Of a stretch of DNA of 64,000 nt, positions 22,664 through 35,635 are shown piece after piece. Origin of the DNA: Leptasterias polaris (lineage: Eukaryota > Echinodermata > Asteroidea > Forcipulatida > Asteriidae); NCBI GenBank assembly GCA_037783415.1, contig JAZGTN010000085.1, positions 3,033,501 to 3,097,500 of the forward strand, read 5' to 3'. Each line of letters opens with the position of its first letter. The stretch's first letter is position 1. The notes beneath the pieces are model-generated. The model ran no database searches. It saw only the letters and a program-made list of their open reading frames with translations, and was not told the origin of the DNA. The translations under genes and the position numbers were made by a program.

Positions 22664-24527
22664 CTCCGGACTCTCAACCCAAAGGTACTGGGTTCGATTC
22701 CTGGGTGTTCTTTTTGTACTCTTTAAGGCCATTGGTTTACGCAGGATACTAAGGCATATGAAAAACCTTGCTTTATACTTGGTAAATAATTTGCAAGAGG
22801 AACGCATAGGCTATCAGTAGTTTACTTTTTAGCTGCTGTTGATTTGATATCCTAGGATTTTAAATTAAACTCGCAAGCATGTTAAGTAAGAAGACCAGTG
22901 GTCCAGTGGAAGGGCTCCGGACTCTGCACCAAATGGTACTGGGTTCGAGCCACTGGTGTTCCTTTTTATGTTTTTATTTTAGGGTTGTTTATTTTACTTT
23001 TGGCCGTTAATGATTTGATGTTCAAGGGTTATAAATTAAACTCGAATGCACATTTAAGTAAGAGGAGCAGTGGCCCAGTGGATGGGCTCCGGACTCTGAA
23101 CCCAAAGGTACTGGGTTCGATTCCCGGTTGTTCTTTTTGTACTCTTAAGGCTATTGGTTTACGCAGGATAGGCCTACTATCCCAAATGAAAAACCTTGCT
23201 TTATACTTGGTAAATAATTTGCAAGAGGAACGCATAGGCTATATACCAGTAGTTTACTTTTTAGCTGCTGTTGATTTGATATCCTAGGATTTTAAATTAA
23301 ACTCGCAAGCATGTTAAGTAAGAAGAGCAGTGGTCCAGTGGAAGGGCTCCGGACTCTGCACCAAATGGTACTGGGTTCGAGGCCCTGGTGTTCCTTTTTA
23401 TGTTTTTATTTTAGGGTTGTTTATTTTACTTTTGGCCGTTAATGATTTGATGTTCAAGGGTTATAAATTAAACTCGAATGCACATTTAAGTAAGAGGAGC
23501 AGTGGCCCAGTGGATGGGCTCCGGACTCTGAACCCAAAGGTACTGGGTTCGATTCCCGGGTGTTCTTTTTGTACTCTTAAGGTTTATTGGTTTACGCAGG
23601 ATACTATGCCAAATGAAAAATCTTGCTTTATACTTAGTAAATAATTTGCAAGAGGAACGCATAGGCTATACACCAGTAGTTTACTTTTTAGCTGCTGTTG
23701 ATTTGATATCCTTGGATTTTAAATTAAACTCGAACGCATGAAGAGCAGTGGTCCAGTGGAAGGGCTCCGGACTCTGCACCAAATGGTACTGGGTTCCAGC
23801 CCCTGGTGTTCCTTTTTATGTATTTATTTTAGGGTTGTTTATTTTAAGGTTTTTAATTAAACTCTAACACAATTTAAGTAAGAGGTGCAGTGGCCCAGTG
23901 GAAGGGCTTCAGACTCTGGGCCCAATGGTACTGGGTTCGAATCGTGTGTGTGTGTTCTTTTTTATGTTGTTTATTTCAAAGTTGTTTATTTTAAGGTTTA
24001 AAATTAAACTCAAACGCAATTTAAGTAAGAGGAGCAGTGGCCCAGTGGAAGGGCTTCAGACTCTGAACCCAATGGTACCGGGTTCGAATCTCGGGAGTTC
24101 TCTTTTTATGTTGTTGATATAAAGATGTTCATTCTAAGGTTTAAAATTAAACTCAAACCCACTTTAAGTAAGAAGAGCAGTGGCCCAATGGAAGGGCTCC
24201 AGACCCTGGACCGAATGGTACCGGGTTCGAATCTCGGGAGTTCTCTTTTTATGTTGTTGATATAAAGATGTTCATTCTAAGGTTTAAAATTAAACTCAAA
24301 CCCACTTTAAGTAAGAAGAGCAGTGGCCCAGTGGAAGGGCTCCAGATCCTGGACCGAAAGGTACCGGGTTCGAATCTCGGGAGTTCTTTTTTATGTTGTT
24401 GATATAAAGATGTTCATTCTAAGGTTTAAAATTAAACTCAAACGCAATTTAAGTAAGAGGAGCAGTGGCCCAATGGAAGGGCTCCAGACTCTGGACCGAA
24501 AGGTCCCGGGATCGAATCTCGTTGCAT
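22664..24527 (+). repeat. Satellite piece carried by copy 3
   Basis: Same order as in copy 2, shifted by 5345 bp: modules near 22892, 23064, 23324, 23496 and 23742, and monomers near 23884, 24031, 24174, 24317 and 24459. One X module has ggttcgaggcc instead of ggttcgagccc. The last monomer reads atcgaatctcg instead of atcgaatcccg, breaking its T-stem further. Confidence 0.88.
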
Positions 24528-27500
24528 ATAAATTCGAGGCGTTTTAAAGAACCCTTTTTTATTTTAAAGAAAAAAGTAATACAAAAAAGTGCAGAGGTTC
24601 GTTTTAAGTTTTAAGTTTCCTTCCCATCCTCGAATGGGCGGCGCGTCACACCGCGCGGTGAGTCTCACTGCCACCACTCTCTTCGCGGCCTCGGACCTGT
24701 CACCACTGGGACTCGAACCGGGGACCCCTGGCTTCGGCGACTGCTGCCCTTCCACGACACCCACTTGGGTCCCCCCCAGGAACATATGCATTTTGAACTT
24801 GATGAACCTTCGATTCATATTTTACATTGGATACTATGGCATGGGAATTCAGTGCTTTATACTTAGTAAATAATTCGCGAGTGGAATACTTTACACAGGA
24901 TACTATGGCATTGGGAAATCAGTGCTTCGTAGTAAATATTAATTTGCGAGTGGAAGGCACACGCTATAGTTTACTTAGGAATAGGTATAAGTATCCAGGT
25001 GACTCAGAAAATAATTCGAGTTGGAGGCACACGCTTTAGGTATAGACCATTAGTTTATTTAGTTAACAGAGTACACAGGGTACAATGGCATAGGGAAGTC
25101 CTTGCTTTATACTTAGTAAATAATTTGCGAGTGGAAGGCACACGCTATACCATTAGTTTACTTAGGAATGGGTATAGGTATACAGGTGACTCCATGTTCC
25201 GACTCAGAAAAAAAAATCGAGTGGAAGTCACACGCTGTAGGTATGGACCATTAGTTTACTATAAGGAAACATAGGCATATATAGAGGACTGCTTGGTTCG
25301 GACTTTAACAAAATGTGAGTTTAGAGGCACACGCTGTATGTATAGAAAATTAGCGCACATATGAAACGATATATAATATGGAATTATTGGTTTGACTACG
25401 GACATTGGGGTTGTTGCGGGGAGGGTTGCGGGGGAGGGTTGCGGGGGAGGGTTGCGGGGGAGGGTGGCGGTCTCCAGTCGTAGCGAGCTAGCTTGGATCA
25501 ACATGACCGCGGGAACAACAGCGTTGATTCCACCAGTTTTCTTGGCCGGTATCCTCACCGTCGTATCGTCTGGGATGATGCATTGAATTGAAGAGGTTGT
25601 GTCTTCGGTTCAGTGGTCTTGTATAGGGTTTGAAAATACATCGGAAAGAGACCGCGTTCGGGCATGCTGGATGATTGGACCACTGTATACAGGTGTTCGT
25701 TCAATTGAATTTTCACGCTGTGAACATAAATTCAAACAAAGATTTTAAGAATTAGAATAAAAACTTTACATGTATATAATAATAATAATAAAATCCACAG
25801 TGTTGCTGAAAACGAACGCACAACCTGATTTTCAATTTTAAAAATATTTGTCTGTATTTTTTTTCTATTTTTTCTTACTGTAAAACTAACTTCATATTTT
25901 TATTATTTTCGTCAAAGAAAAAGGCGAAAAGTCTGAACACTGTTATCATTATTATGGGTGGTGTTCCTTTAAACAAAGAGCTTATTTTACCAATTTAAAC
26001 CAAAGATGCGCGGTTAAAATGTCAAATAAAATTGGAGCTGTTGCCGAAGTTCCATTATGGTTAAGTACTCTTGCTTTCATTTATTTATTGTATTTATTTA
26101 CAGTGAATTTGGCAATACACACAACATTGAATAATAACATCTGCCAGAAATAAAATTACACAGTATCGTCGTTCTCATTCGGTAATTGTTTCAAAGAATT
26201 CACAACTTGAAATCATCAACTTTTATTTTTAAATCGATACCCACCCAACCCCCTTCATTACGGTGTCTTAAAAAGAGAAACAATTTGATTAAGTGCAGGG
26301 GGAATGAATGTAGGTGCCAAACTTTTACCCGTTTTAGAACGTCAGCCTTTGAGAAAGACTCTGCAAAGGTCGAAACGTCAGACCTTGATCAATCCTTTCC
26401 ACAGATCGTTTGGTTTGGTAAGCAGTTTACAACAACTGACGTTACATGTAGATGTAGGCTATTCCCTTTTTCTTCATTTTACAAACATGTAGGCCTAGGC
26501 CCACACATTGATCTCAGACTATCCACGCATAGAGGTAGAAATACAATAATTATTATGAAAACTACAAGTGGTAAAAGATTGCTTAACCCAGTACTCTAAA
26601 AAGAAAATTCGATTGTTTCATTTGATTGACGGCAAGTAGTCATTGATGACTGGCACAATACAATACGCCATGGGCCAAACGCCATAGCTACTTCCGGCCC
26701 TTGTACTTTCAAGTGCCGTTGTTTACGTGCATGGAGGTGGAAATAGAAACGCCACAAAATTACCCGTTTTACGACAATCTTAGTGTTTACACGGGTTCCA
26801 CGAGCCCTATTCCTATTCTACATTTTGAACTGAAGTAAACTACACAATAAAGCTTACCTCTAGAGATATTAAATCACGTCAAATGATCCTAATACATCCA
26901 CGGTGTTTACATAAATCAAGCATGGCTGGTGGCCATTTTGAATTACGCTCACGGCATCATGCCGTCGAGTACCCCCCCCCCCCTACTACATGTTTATCTG
27001 GTGTTAGGTAATAGTCGGGTACCTGTCGTTTTCTTCGGCTGGTTCCAATCACCTGTGCCTGTCAAAGACCACAGGGGTACGCAACTGGCTCCCGCAAAAC
27101 CTCTCGGTAATGAACAGTAATAGTCGGACATGTAGGCCTAGTAATTATCTGGGGTGTGGCTCGTTGATCATGATTATGATCAAGCTGGGTAGATGACTAA
27201 AAGGCCAGGGACTGGGAGTTCGATTTGAGGGTAAGGGAGATGGTCTAGTAGTAATTTTGCTGGGGTGTGACTCGTTGAACATGATTATGATCAAGCTGGG
27301 TAGATGACTAAAGGGCAGGGACTGGGAGTTCGATGTGAGGGTAGGGGAGATGGACTAGCAGTAATTTTGCTAGGGTGTGGCTGGTTGGACTTGGTATGAG
27401 CAAGCTGGGTAGATAACTGGGGCCAGGGACAGGGAGTTCGATTTGAGGGTAGGGGAGATGGGCTAGTAGTAATTTTGCTAGGGTGTGGCTGGTTGGACCT

Positions 27501-27672
27501 GATATGAGCAAGCTGGGTAGATAACTGGGGCCAGGGACAGGGAGTTCGATTTGAGGGTAGGGGAGATGGGCTAGTAGTAATTTTGCTAGGGTGTGGCTGG
27601 TTGGACTGGGTATGAGCAAGTTGGGTATAATACTTGGGCCAGGGATTGGGATTTAGATTTGAAGGTATGGGA

Positions 27673-27955
27673 CTTGCAATAAATTGATATCGGTTTTTCC
27701 GGTAATTTTCGGCAAACAAGCAACCAAGTCTTGTTATGTATAGGTTGATGTAACAAATTATTTAACAAATGTGACCCCTCTTAGACCTTTACTTCCGGTA
27801 AAAAAAGGAAGCTCTAAAATAAAATAAAAAATCTTTTCTTGAACCACATGATTGTCATAAAATTATATTCGTTGTACCATCATGTACCTTACTACACAAA
27901 TTGGTTGCTTGTTTGCCGAAAATTACCGGAAAAACCGATATCAATTTATTGCAAG
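27673..27955. other. Fold-back insertion in segmental copy 3
   Basis: A 55-nt left arm (27673-27727) is the exact reverse complement of the right arm (27901-27955). The part 27728-27955 repeats 28171-28398 downstream, base for base as far as I can read. In copy 1 the same site reads gggac-taaca-gtataaatc, so the insertion replaced five bases and left no target-site duplication. It looks like a copied flank with an inverted end, not a transposon. Confidence 0.8.
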
Positions 27956-28398
27956 TATAAATCATCGTGCTGGGGAATGGCTAGCTGAGATGAATGGGAT
28001 GGGTATAGGACTGGCCTGGTTGGAGGGGGGGGGGGGGGGGGGGGCGATGCTTGATAGAAAACAAGTTTTGTTATGTTTGGTAGAAGTTAATTGCATTTTA
28101 TTGCAGGGTGGAATTTATTTTAAGGAACAGTTCAAAATGAATTGAAAGTACATACATGGGGAGACAAAAAGTCTTGTTATGTATAGGTTGATGTAACAAA
28201 TTATTTAACAAATGTGACCCCTCTTAGACCTTTACTTCCGGTAAAAAAAGGAAGCTCTAAAATAAAATAAAAAATCTTTTCTTGAACCACATGATTGTCA
28301 TAAAATTATATTCGTTGTACCATCATGTACCTTACTACACAAATTGGTTGCTTGTTTGCCGAAAATTACCGGAAAAACCGATATCAATTTATTGCAAG

Positions 28399-29500
28399 TT
28401 TACATAAATCCAGGACTCAGTACAACAAAAATCTTTACAACTTTTTGGGCCATGTCACACTGGGACAATTTACAGGCAACCAGTTCCAGGTAATCTCCAA
28501 GAATAAGAAACATTTACATGTTAATTCCCACACAATTTTCATAGGACAGTTATGATAGTGTTTAGAAAAATGTCAGTTGTACTCCACAGTGTTTCATTTT
28601 GCATGAAGTGTTGGTGGTTGCCTCCAAGTTGCCTGTAAAAATTGCCCTGTCGTTTTCTTCGGCTGGTTCCAATTTCTCAAGAAAACTTAAAACGTACTTC
28701 TTAAACATGTATTTACAAAGCCAATAAAGTGATAACTGTTGAATGTCATTGGTATCATATTAATTTTACTTAATACAATGTGACAATTTATTTATCTGGC
28801 TGGTCGCATCTGTCAGTTTGTCTAACTGTCAAGTGTTTCATGTCCTTGTCCAGTCCGAGTCTTTGTCTATCACAGGGAAAATCATAAAAGCACTATGCTT
28901 CACATTTTCCCCTCCATATTGGTAATAACGTTAACAGTCTAAGTAACTTAAATTTGTAATAATGATGTTCGTAGGTATGTAATGCTTAAACTATAGTTGA
29001 TACATTTGTTTGTTGTTACCAATATTGGAATAAATGTCTAAACTACTACCTGTGCCTGTCAAAGACCACAGGGGTACGCAACTGGCTCCCGCTCTCTCGG
29101 TATTAATGAACAGAAACATTGAAAAACATAAAGGACTGACCACATAATTTACTGTACCAAATTCATTCGAATTCACAAACAGACAGAAAGAACAAAACCT
29201 GTCGAGATATGACACCGATTTTGAAATGATATGGACATTTGAATCTCAAGGTATTTTAATTACACATAACAATATTTAAAGTCTTTTCATAAGAAAAATA
29301 GTCTATGTTAATACCTTTCCATTATTTACAACCTGTACACAAATCTAAATACATGGTACGTTCCTACGAAGTTCAAGCAAAACTTTAAGGTTTGGGACTG
29401 CACTTTTTTGTTGGTGAAAATTGTGCTTAAAAACATTTGAGTGAAAATCATGTAGCCCACCATGGCTAAGCAGTCTTCTACCATCTACCAAACTCACACT
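28399..29500. other. Flanking single-copy DNA, no gene seen
   Basis: AT-rich sequence with short ORFs only. Two pieces, about 28647-28673 (cctgtcgttttcttcggctg) and about 29049-29110 (cctgtgcctgtcaaagacca), also occur fused together in all three segmental copies (16348-16444 in copy 1). No convincing exon. Confidence 0.6.
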
Positions 29501-29503
29501 TCT

Positions 29504-29676
29504 GGCCCAATTTCAAAGAGCTGCTTAATCACACAAAAATGTTGCTTACCAGAATAAGGTTACCATCTAAAATACCATTCCACTTATACAGTATGTGACT
29601 GGTTTCCTGCAAATCTTTGCTAAGCAGACAATTAAGCACAATTTTCCGCATACAGCTCTATGAAATCTGTCCCTGG
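29504..29676. mobile_element. MITE of the GGGCCCAATTTCAT family
   Basis: Starts ggcccaatttcaaagagctg and ends with cagctctatgaaat, an imperfect inverted repeat. The inside has the family phrases ttgcttaccagaataaggtt and tttgctaagcaga. Non-autonomous, with no coding potential. Further members lie at 36023, 39361 and 55865. Confidence 0.6.
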
Positions 29677-29900
29677 TGATGGCAGAGTCATCAGAGAGTG
29701 GGTTCAAGTCCGGGTCATGACACTTGTGTCCTTGGCAAGACATTCAACAATAATTGCTCCACAACACCCAGGAGTGAATGGGTATCAGCGAGGGTAGAGG
29801 ATTTGGTTGTGCACAATGTGATTGCTGGTGCTGCATACTCCTAATGAGTTAAGATGGTTTCAGGAATCCCTACACCAGGCCAACAACATAAGGAAGTAAC
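29677..29900 (+). mobile_element. tRNA-derived SINE fragment
   Basis: A B-box-like ggttcaagtcc (29701-29711) is followed by a SINE body: cacttgtgtccttggcaaga, ttgctccacaacacccagga and gaatgggtatcagc. The same body occurs on the minus strand near 55150 and, less clearly, near 39300. The 5' tRNA part is cut by, or fused to, the MITE just upstream. Confidence 0.55.
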
Positions 29901-31915
29901 AATGTAAGGTCATTTTTTACTTGGGAAAAATCTCTTGTAAATGCCTACTATTCAGACAGAAAATAACACAATTTAAGGAAAGTAATTTTTTGCAAGGCAT
30001 ATGGAAAAGGCAAAGTTCAAAGCACTTCTAGATGGGGATTTTGAATATAATCTATGTAGGGAGGTGGATACAACTAATGCTAGGATAACATCACACCTCA
30101 AAAGTGGATACACTATTGCAATGAGCAGATACAATGTCTTGGTCGCCTTTTCACACAGAGACAATCATGCATGCTACTTAAAAGACATGCAAATAGCAAG
30201 ACAATTTCTCAAAGAACAAATCTACCTAGCAAGTAGATATACACATGATGTTACCGCAAACCAAATATACAATGATGTACTATACTAAACAATTTTTGAC
30301 CAAGTTGGTGTCAGTTGATGTCACTGTTTGTGAAAGAAATAAATGCATTCCTACAGCGAAAACGTACAGTTGATTTTGCACGAAAGATTCATTAGAATCT
30401 GCTGCTTATCTTGAAAATAAAGACCCTGAAACTTCTATCCTAAAAAGTACATGTAAGTATTCATACCTGCTTGGGGACAGCTGCCTTTTTTTTCTTTCCG
30501 TGTACACTAAAAGTATAAATGTAATAGGTTTGCAAACGACTTTTTTTGAAAATAAAACAACTTACGCATTTTAGTAACATAACAGTGCCCCCATTGATAC
30601 CCGAACACCTAGTGTTTGTTTTCACAAACACTAAATCTCTAGTTTATTTATTTGCTTATTTATTTTGTTGCCTTAATTTTGTTATATATATTTTTTTATT
30701 TTTTTAAAATATTTATTCGTATATTTTTTATTTCTTTATTCCTTTATTTATCTTGTATATCATTTTTGTGGGTGTTGGTGGAAATCGATGTTGTCCAAGT
30801 CCACAATTTTGTTCGGGTGGTCTGTTGTTTGTGAGTTTGTTTGTTTACTTGTTTGGGTTTTGTCCTCTTTTTTTTCTCCGTAGTCTATTTTTTGTTTTGT
30901 TGTTTTAAAGGTTTTTCACGAGTTGACAACCACTTGAAAAAAAAATCAAACTTAGTATATAATATATAGGCCTATAATGGACTGATTCAAATCGTGCTCC
31001 AAACACATTTTCTCCCTCGGCTAGCCGGCTGAAATGACGCCCGTAAATTGATCTCCTATATTTCTGTGAATTCAGTCTTCACACTCGCAGGCGTAATCCA
31101 ATGGGGGCATTTCTGCTCTAGATAAACTACTCGTTTCCTAAAGACATTGTCAAGATCGGCCACTTATCGGGAGCATTTCTTAAAGGGACATCCCATAAGT
31201 AGGTCGGCTTATGTCACTCGATATCTGGTCAGCAAACTTTATGTGTGTTTTGAATGTCGCAGAAAATAATCACTCGATGAAATCTGGCTTTTCCATTTCA
31301 CTTGGCTTCGCCTCGTTTTATATTCTACGACAATGTTCTCATGTGCGTTCAGTATTTTATATAAAAATTGCCGCAAAACAGCCTCCGAGCGTCTACGTAC
31401 AATGAAACATAATAGTAAGAACAACAGCAGAAAATATGATTTGAAGGCGTACAAACGGTTGACAACAGTTCCGGAGGAGTTTGGAGGCGTAACAACCGTT
31501 AGAAGGTAACATGTGACGGTATAATTTGAACATCTTTCAATCTTAGCCATACAATTTCCGGTAAACCGAACTTCATAATACTTTAAAAGCAGAACATCTT
31601 TGTAACCAGGGTTGACTGTATGATATTACAAAAAGGCTTCAAGTTAATGATGATTTTTGACGCTTTTACATTTCAAATGAAATTGATAACATCATACAAA
31701 TTTTCGTACAGGAGATTTTGTCGAGAATTTGCACTTCTTGGCAACACTGTGTTATCTCTTCAACCCATCTGTTTTATAAACAGCCTTTCTTATAGGTTTC
31801 AACCATGTTTTTATGAATACAGTAATGTTTTATTTGGCACATGAATGGTTTTTATTTCGATTGTTTGTATGAAAACGGCTGTTGGAAAAATATGGAAAGA
31901 AAACTGATGAATAAG
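29901..31915. other. AT-rich DNA, no supported gene
   Basis: The best ORF is 95 codons at 30001-30288 (plus). Its last third overlaps a dispersed repeat (30190-30275) that is inverted near 46095-46170, which argues against coding. T-rich low-complexity sequence fills 30650-30900. No splice or polyadenylation context stands out. Confidence 0.5.
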
Positions 31916-33118
31916 TGGGATTTAAAAACTTTGCATGATGGAGATACATTCTTGTAAGGTTTGCTGTAACACCATGTGCATGAGTAGGATTTGAAACTTG
32001 CATGGTGGAGATACAATCTAGTAAGGTTTGCAGTAACACCATGTACATGAGTAGGATTTGAAACTTGCATGGTGGAGATACAATCTAGTAAGGTTTGCAG
32101 TAACACCATGTACATGAGTAGGATTTGAAACTTTGCATGGTGGAGATACAATCTAGTGAGGTTTGCGGTAACACCATGTACATGAGTAGGATTGGAAACT
32201 TTGCATAGTGGAGATACAATCTAGTAAGGTTTGCAGTAACACCATGTACATGAGTAGGATTTGAAACTTTGCATGGTGGAGATACAATCTAGTAAGGTTT
32301 GCAGTAACACCATGTACATGAGTAGGATTTGAAACTTTGCATGGTGGAGATACAATCTAGTAAGGTTTGCGGTAACACCATGTACATGAGTAGGATTTGA
32401 AACTTTACATGGTGGAGATACAATCTAGTAAGGTTTGCAGTAACACCATGTACATGAGTAGGATTTGAAACTTTGCATGGTGGAGATACAATCTAGTAAG
32501 GTTTGCAGTAACACCATGTACATGAGTAGGATTTGAAACTTTACATGGTGGAGATACAATCTAGTAAGGTTTGCAGTAACACCATGTACATGAGTAGGAT
32601 TTGAAACTTTGCATGGTGGAGATACAATCTAGTAAGGTTTGCAGTAACACCATGTACATGAGTAGGATTTGAAACTTTGCATGGTGGAGATACAATCTAG
32701 TAAGGTTTGCGGTAACACCATGTACATGAGTAGGATTTGAAACTTTACATGGTGGAGATACAATCTAGTAAGGTTTGCAGTAACACCATGTACATGAGTT
32801 GGATTTGAAACTTTGCATGGTGGAGATACAATCTAGTAAGGTTTGCAGTAACACCATGTACATGAGTAGGATTTGAAACTTTACATGGTGGAGATACAAT
32901 CTAGTAAGGTTTGCAGTAACACCATGTACATGAGTAGGATTTGAAACTTTGCATGGTGGAGATACAATCTAGTGAGGTTTGCGGTAACACCATGTACATG
33001 AGTAGGATTGGAAACTTGTTTGGTGGAGATACAATCTAGTAAGGTTTGCTGTAACACAATGGGTAGGGGAAACTTGTTTGGTGGAGATACAATCTAGTAA
33101 GGTTTGCTGTAGCACCCA
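31916..33118. repeat. Minisatellite, about 68-bp unit, 17-18 copies
   Basis: The unit contains catggtggagatacaatcta, gtaaggtttgcagtaacacc, atgtacatgagtagga and tttgaaactt. Inner copies are almost identical. Copies at both ends are diverged, and the last two are shortened, as expected for an array homogenised from the middle. Single related sequences occur at about 46045-46110 and, inverted, at about 30240-30265. Confidence 0.92.
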
Positions 33119-35635
33119 TGTACGCGAAATTTCTATTATAAGTTGTTGTGGCTCTAAAAACGTTTCGATCAGTATAATGGTCATCTTCGGGAAAAGTAAA
33201 ACAAAAATATATAAAAATTAAACAATGAGAGGAAAAAATCAATTAACCTGAAGTTTCTTTAAATGGCGCCCTCTCGCGCTCAAGTTAAGCTGTCCAATAC
33301 AGCGTCTTTCATTAGCATATGTATTGAGCTGGCAGTGGAATTGCTCTAGAGGAAACTGTGACAATGGAATGAATATCATGTCTCCAACCGACCTGGTTGT
33401 GTCATTTGGTGGAGCCTTGGGGCACTCAAGGGGAATAACATCTTCTGTCAGATGTCGGCCTGATTTGGATGCTTAAAGATAAAGGGAGTCTTTGTTGGTC
33501 TTTCAAGATTTCTAGGAAAAATACATTAAAAATACTTGCTGCGATTTTCAATGAGATAAAAGTCCACAGGTCCAGGGATATATACCAAGTCAACACTGTT
33601 TCTCTAGGTTTTGCTTTTCTTTTTATATTTATTTATTTAATTATGTTTTAATGTTAAATAAATGTTCATATGTATATTTTTTCAGAAAAAATATCAAGCA
33701 AATTTAAGATTTTTCAAAATGGCTGCTATTGCTTGTTTTTCTACCTATCTTATCATTAGACAGATCTGTGGTGGTCCTATAGCCAAATTGTTTTCTTATG
33801 ATATACCCTGATCGTGTGCAAAATTCCATGCTTGTATCATCATGGCACAATCGCACTACCTAACTGCCGTACTAAGGTACGTTTAGGGACACGACGATAC
33901 GGATGTGTTACAAGTCGTGATGATGGACTCATCGTTAGCTCAAAACCCCTTGTGGGTAGAGGCTGTTCTTGGTACCAGACGTTTCATTGACTGCTCTTAT
34001 TTTGTTTATTTGACCATCGATTTGACATAACAACGAGGGCACAACGGAATACATATTTTTTACTTGTGGGCCCTTCGTGAGCTTTCGAAGAATGCCGACT
34101 GAGAGATGTGATATTTATTTGATTACAATGCTGAGCTGAATGTCGGCTATCTTAAGAATAAAAGAAATCCTGTTTGTATGTTGGTTGGTCTTGTGGTTAT
34201 TGCGTCATTGAACTAACAGGATGTCTTTATCACGTAGCCACCATCTTTGCAAAGTGGTGCTCTGCGTTAAGTAGCACAAGATGATTGCTATTTTTATTTT
34301 ACCACTAACAAGGTGCCAGACTATGTTACCTTTAATTACAACCTCAGGAGCGTGTTTTGGCGACCATGACCGGGAACAAGTTTCTGACGTAAAATTGCAC
34401 TGACCGAAGCAATTTCCGAGAGCTACGCGAAAACGGCTCGGTAACCAGAAATGGGCCTACTTGAAAATTCATGTTCTTAAAATATACAACAGTCATTTTA
34501 TTTTCAAGTAGGGCTTAATTGAACTTAGTCTTTGTAATCAACATTATTTAAGTGTTTTGCTTCAGGGTATTTCATTTTTTTAAGAATTCCATTGAAATAT
34601 ATTTACAAAAACCTAATATGTATTACTTTGAGACATGGGCTGGGGGGGGGGGGGGGGGGACAAATCAAACAAATGATTATTACCTACACGATATTTTAAA
34701 AGTTAATCTCAAGCAATGCATAACAGCTACCATGTTCTTTAGATGTTGACCCCCCCCCCCCCCCCCCCCGCCCGTAAGAAAATGGGAAAGAGTTTTTATT
34801 CATTACTTTCGTTTGTTGTTTGTCTCTGCATTTACAGGTTTCTTTTCTGTTCAATTTTGTTAATTTACAACACACGAATTAACTTGATTTAGGTATTTAC
34901 CGGTCAAATTTAACATCCACTCCTTTTGTTTGACATTCGGCTCATTCGATTTCAACTGCAAATGAATGCTACGTTTGAATCAGCATTCAACATTCAAAAG
35001 GACTGACTCAATTTCATCAGTTCAGCATTCACTGTCAAATTGGATCGTTCGAATTCATCAGGTCACACAAGATCATTCAATTTCACAAAAGCCAACAGCA
35101 GGAGGCTGCTAAACCAAAGACGAAGAATGGTGTAAATGTAGTATTGAATGCCTATAGGCCTAAATGAAATGGAATGACTAAAACGAACCTGAATGCGAAG
35201 AACGAAAGCATGTGTGCACGGCAAGGAATTTGATTATAACACAATAGCAGCTAAAAAAGATACCCAGTTTAAATGGATTAGGGAAACATATGTGAATTTG
35301 AATTCGTGTTACTGAAACTGAACTAATTGTTTCGGAAATTGACCGGGAGCACCTATAGTCACATAGCAGGTGATGGAAGAACACTGACTATGACTGGGGG
35401 CCATCCAGAATCCAGACTAGCGTTGATGACGCCTTGTGTGCGTCAATGGTAGGGTGGACATGCTGGTCCAATGGGATTCAAACTAGAATAATTAAAAAAC
35501 CTTTTGGATAGAAGAGCGAAACAAACGGAAAACAGATTGAACCTGGGATTTATAAGCGGCATTTCTGACCCTACCTTTGGCAACTATACCAAAAGTAATC
35601 CATCCAGTGCATGTGCAATATTCAAGGATACTGAA
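33119..35635. other. Intergenic or intronic DNA with paired G and C runs
   Basis: No supported gene. A G run of about 18-19 (from about 34641) and a C run of about 20 (from about 34750) lie about 90 bp apart and are complementary. The region 34980-35080 has loose repeats of tcattcaa-type words. Short ORFs show no coding character. Confidence 0.5.

Larger units (their letters stand above)
22664..28262. repeat. Tandem segmental copy 3 with fold-back insertion
   Basis: Third direct repeat. Its right end runs into what looks like the original flank: gctctaaaa is followed by taaaataaaa instead of a tRNA-like module. It contains an insertion of about 283 bp at 27673-27955. It also has its own point changes, including a TCA to TGA change on the minus strand near 25611 and shorter homopolymers (12 C, 20 G). 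Confidence 0.88.

Noticed and set aside
27673..27955. A transposon with 55-bp terminal inverted repeats
   Set aside because: No target-site duplication, and the internal part plus one arm is an exact copy of DNA 443 bp downstream. Template switching explains it better.
30001..30288. 95-codon plus-strand ORF as a small gene
   Set aside because: Its end lies in a dispersed repeat that also occurs inverted at 46 kb, and there is no splice, promoter or polyadenylation context.
31916..33118. CRISPR array
   Set aside because: Units are directly abutting 68-bp copies with no unique spacers, and the sequence is eukaryotic. The same holds for the 33-, 43- and 57-bp arrays.
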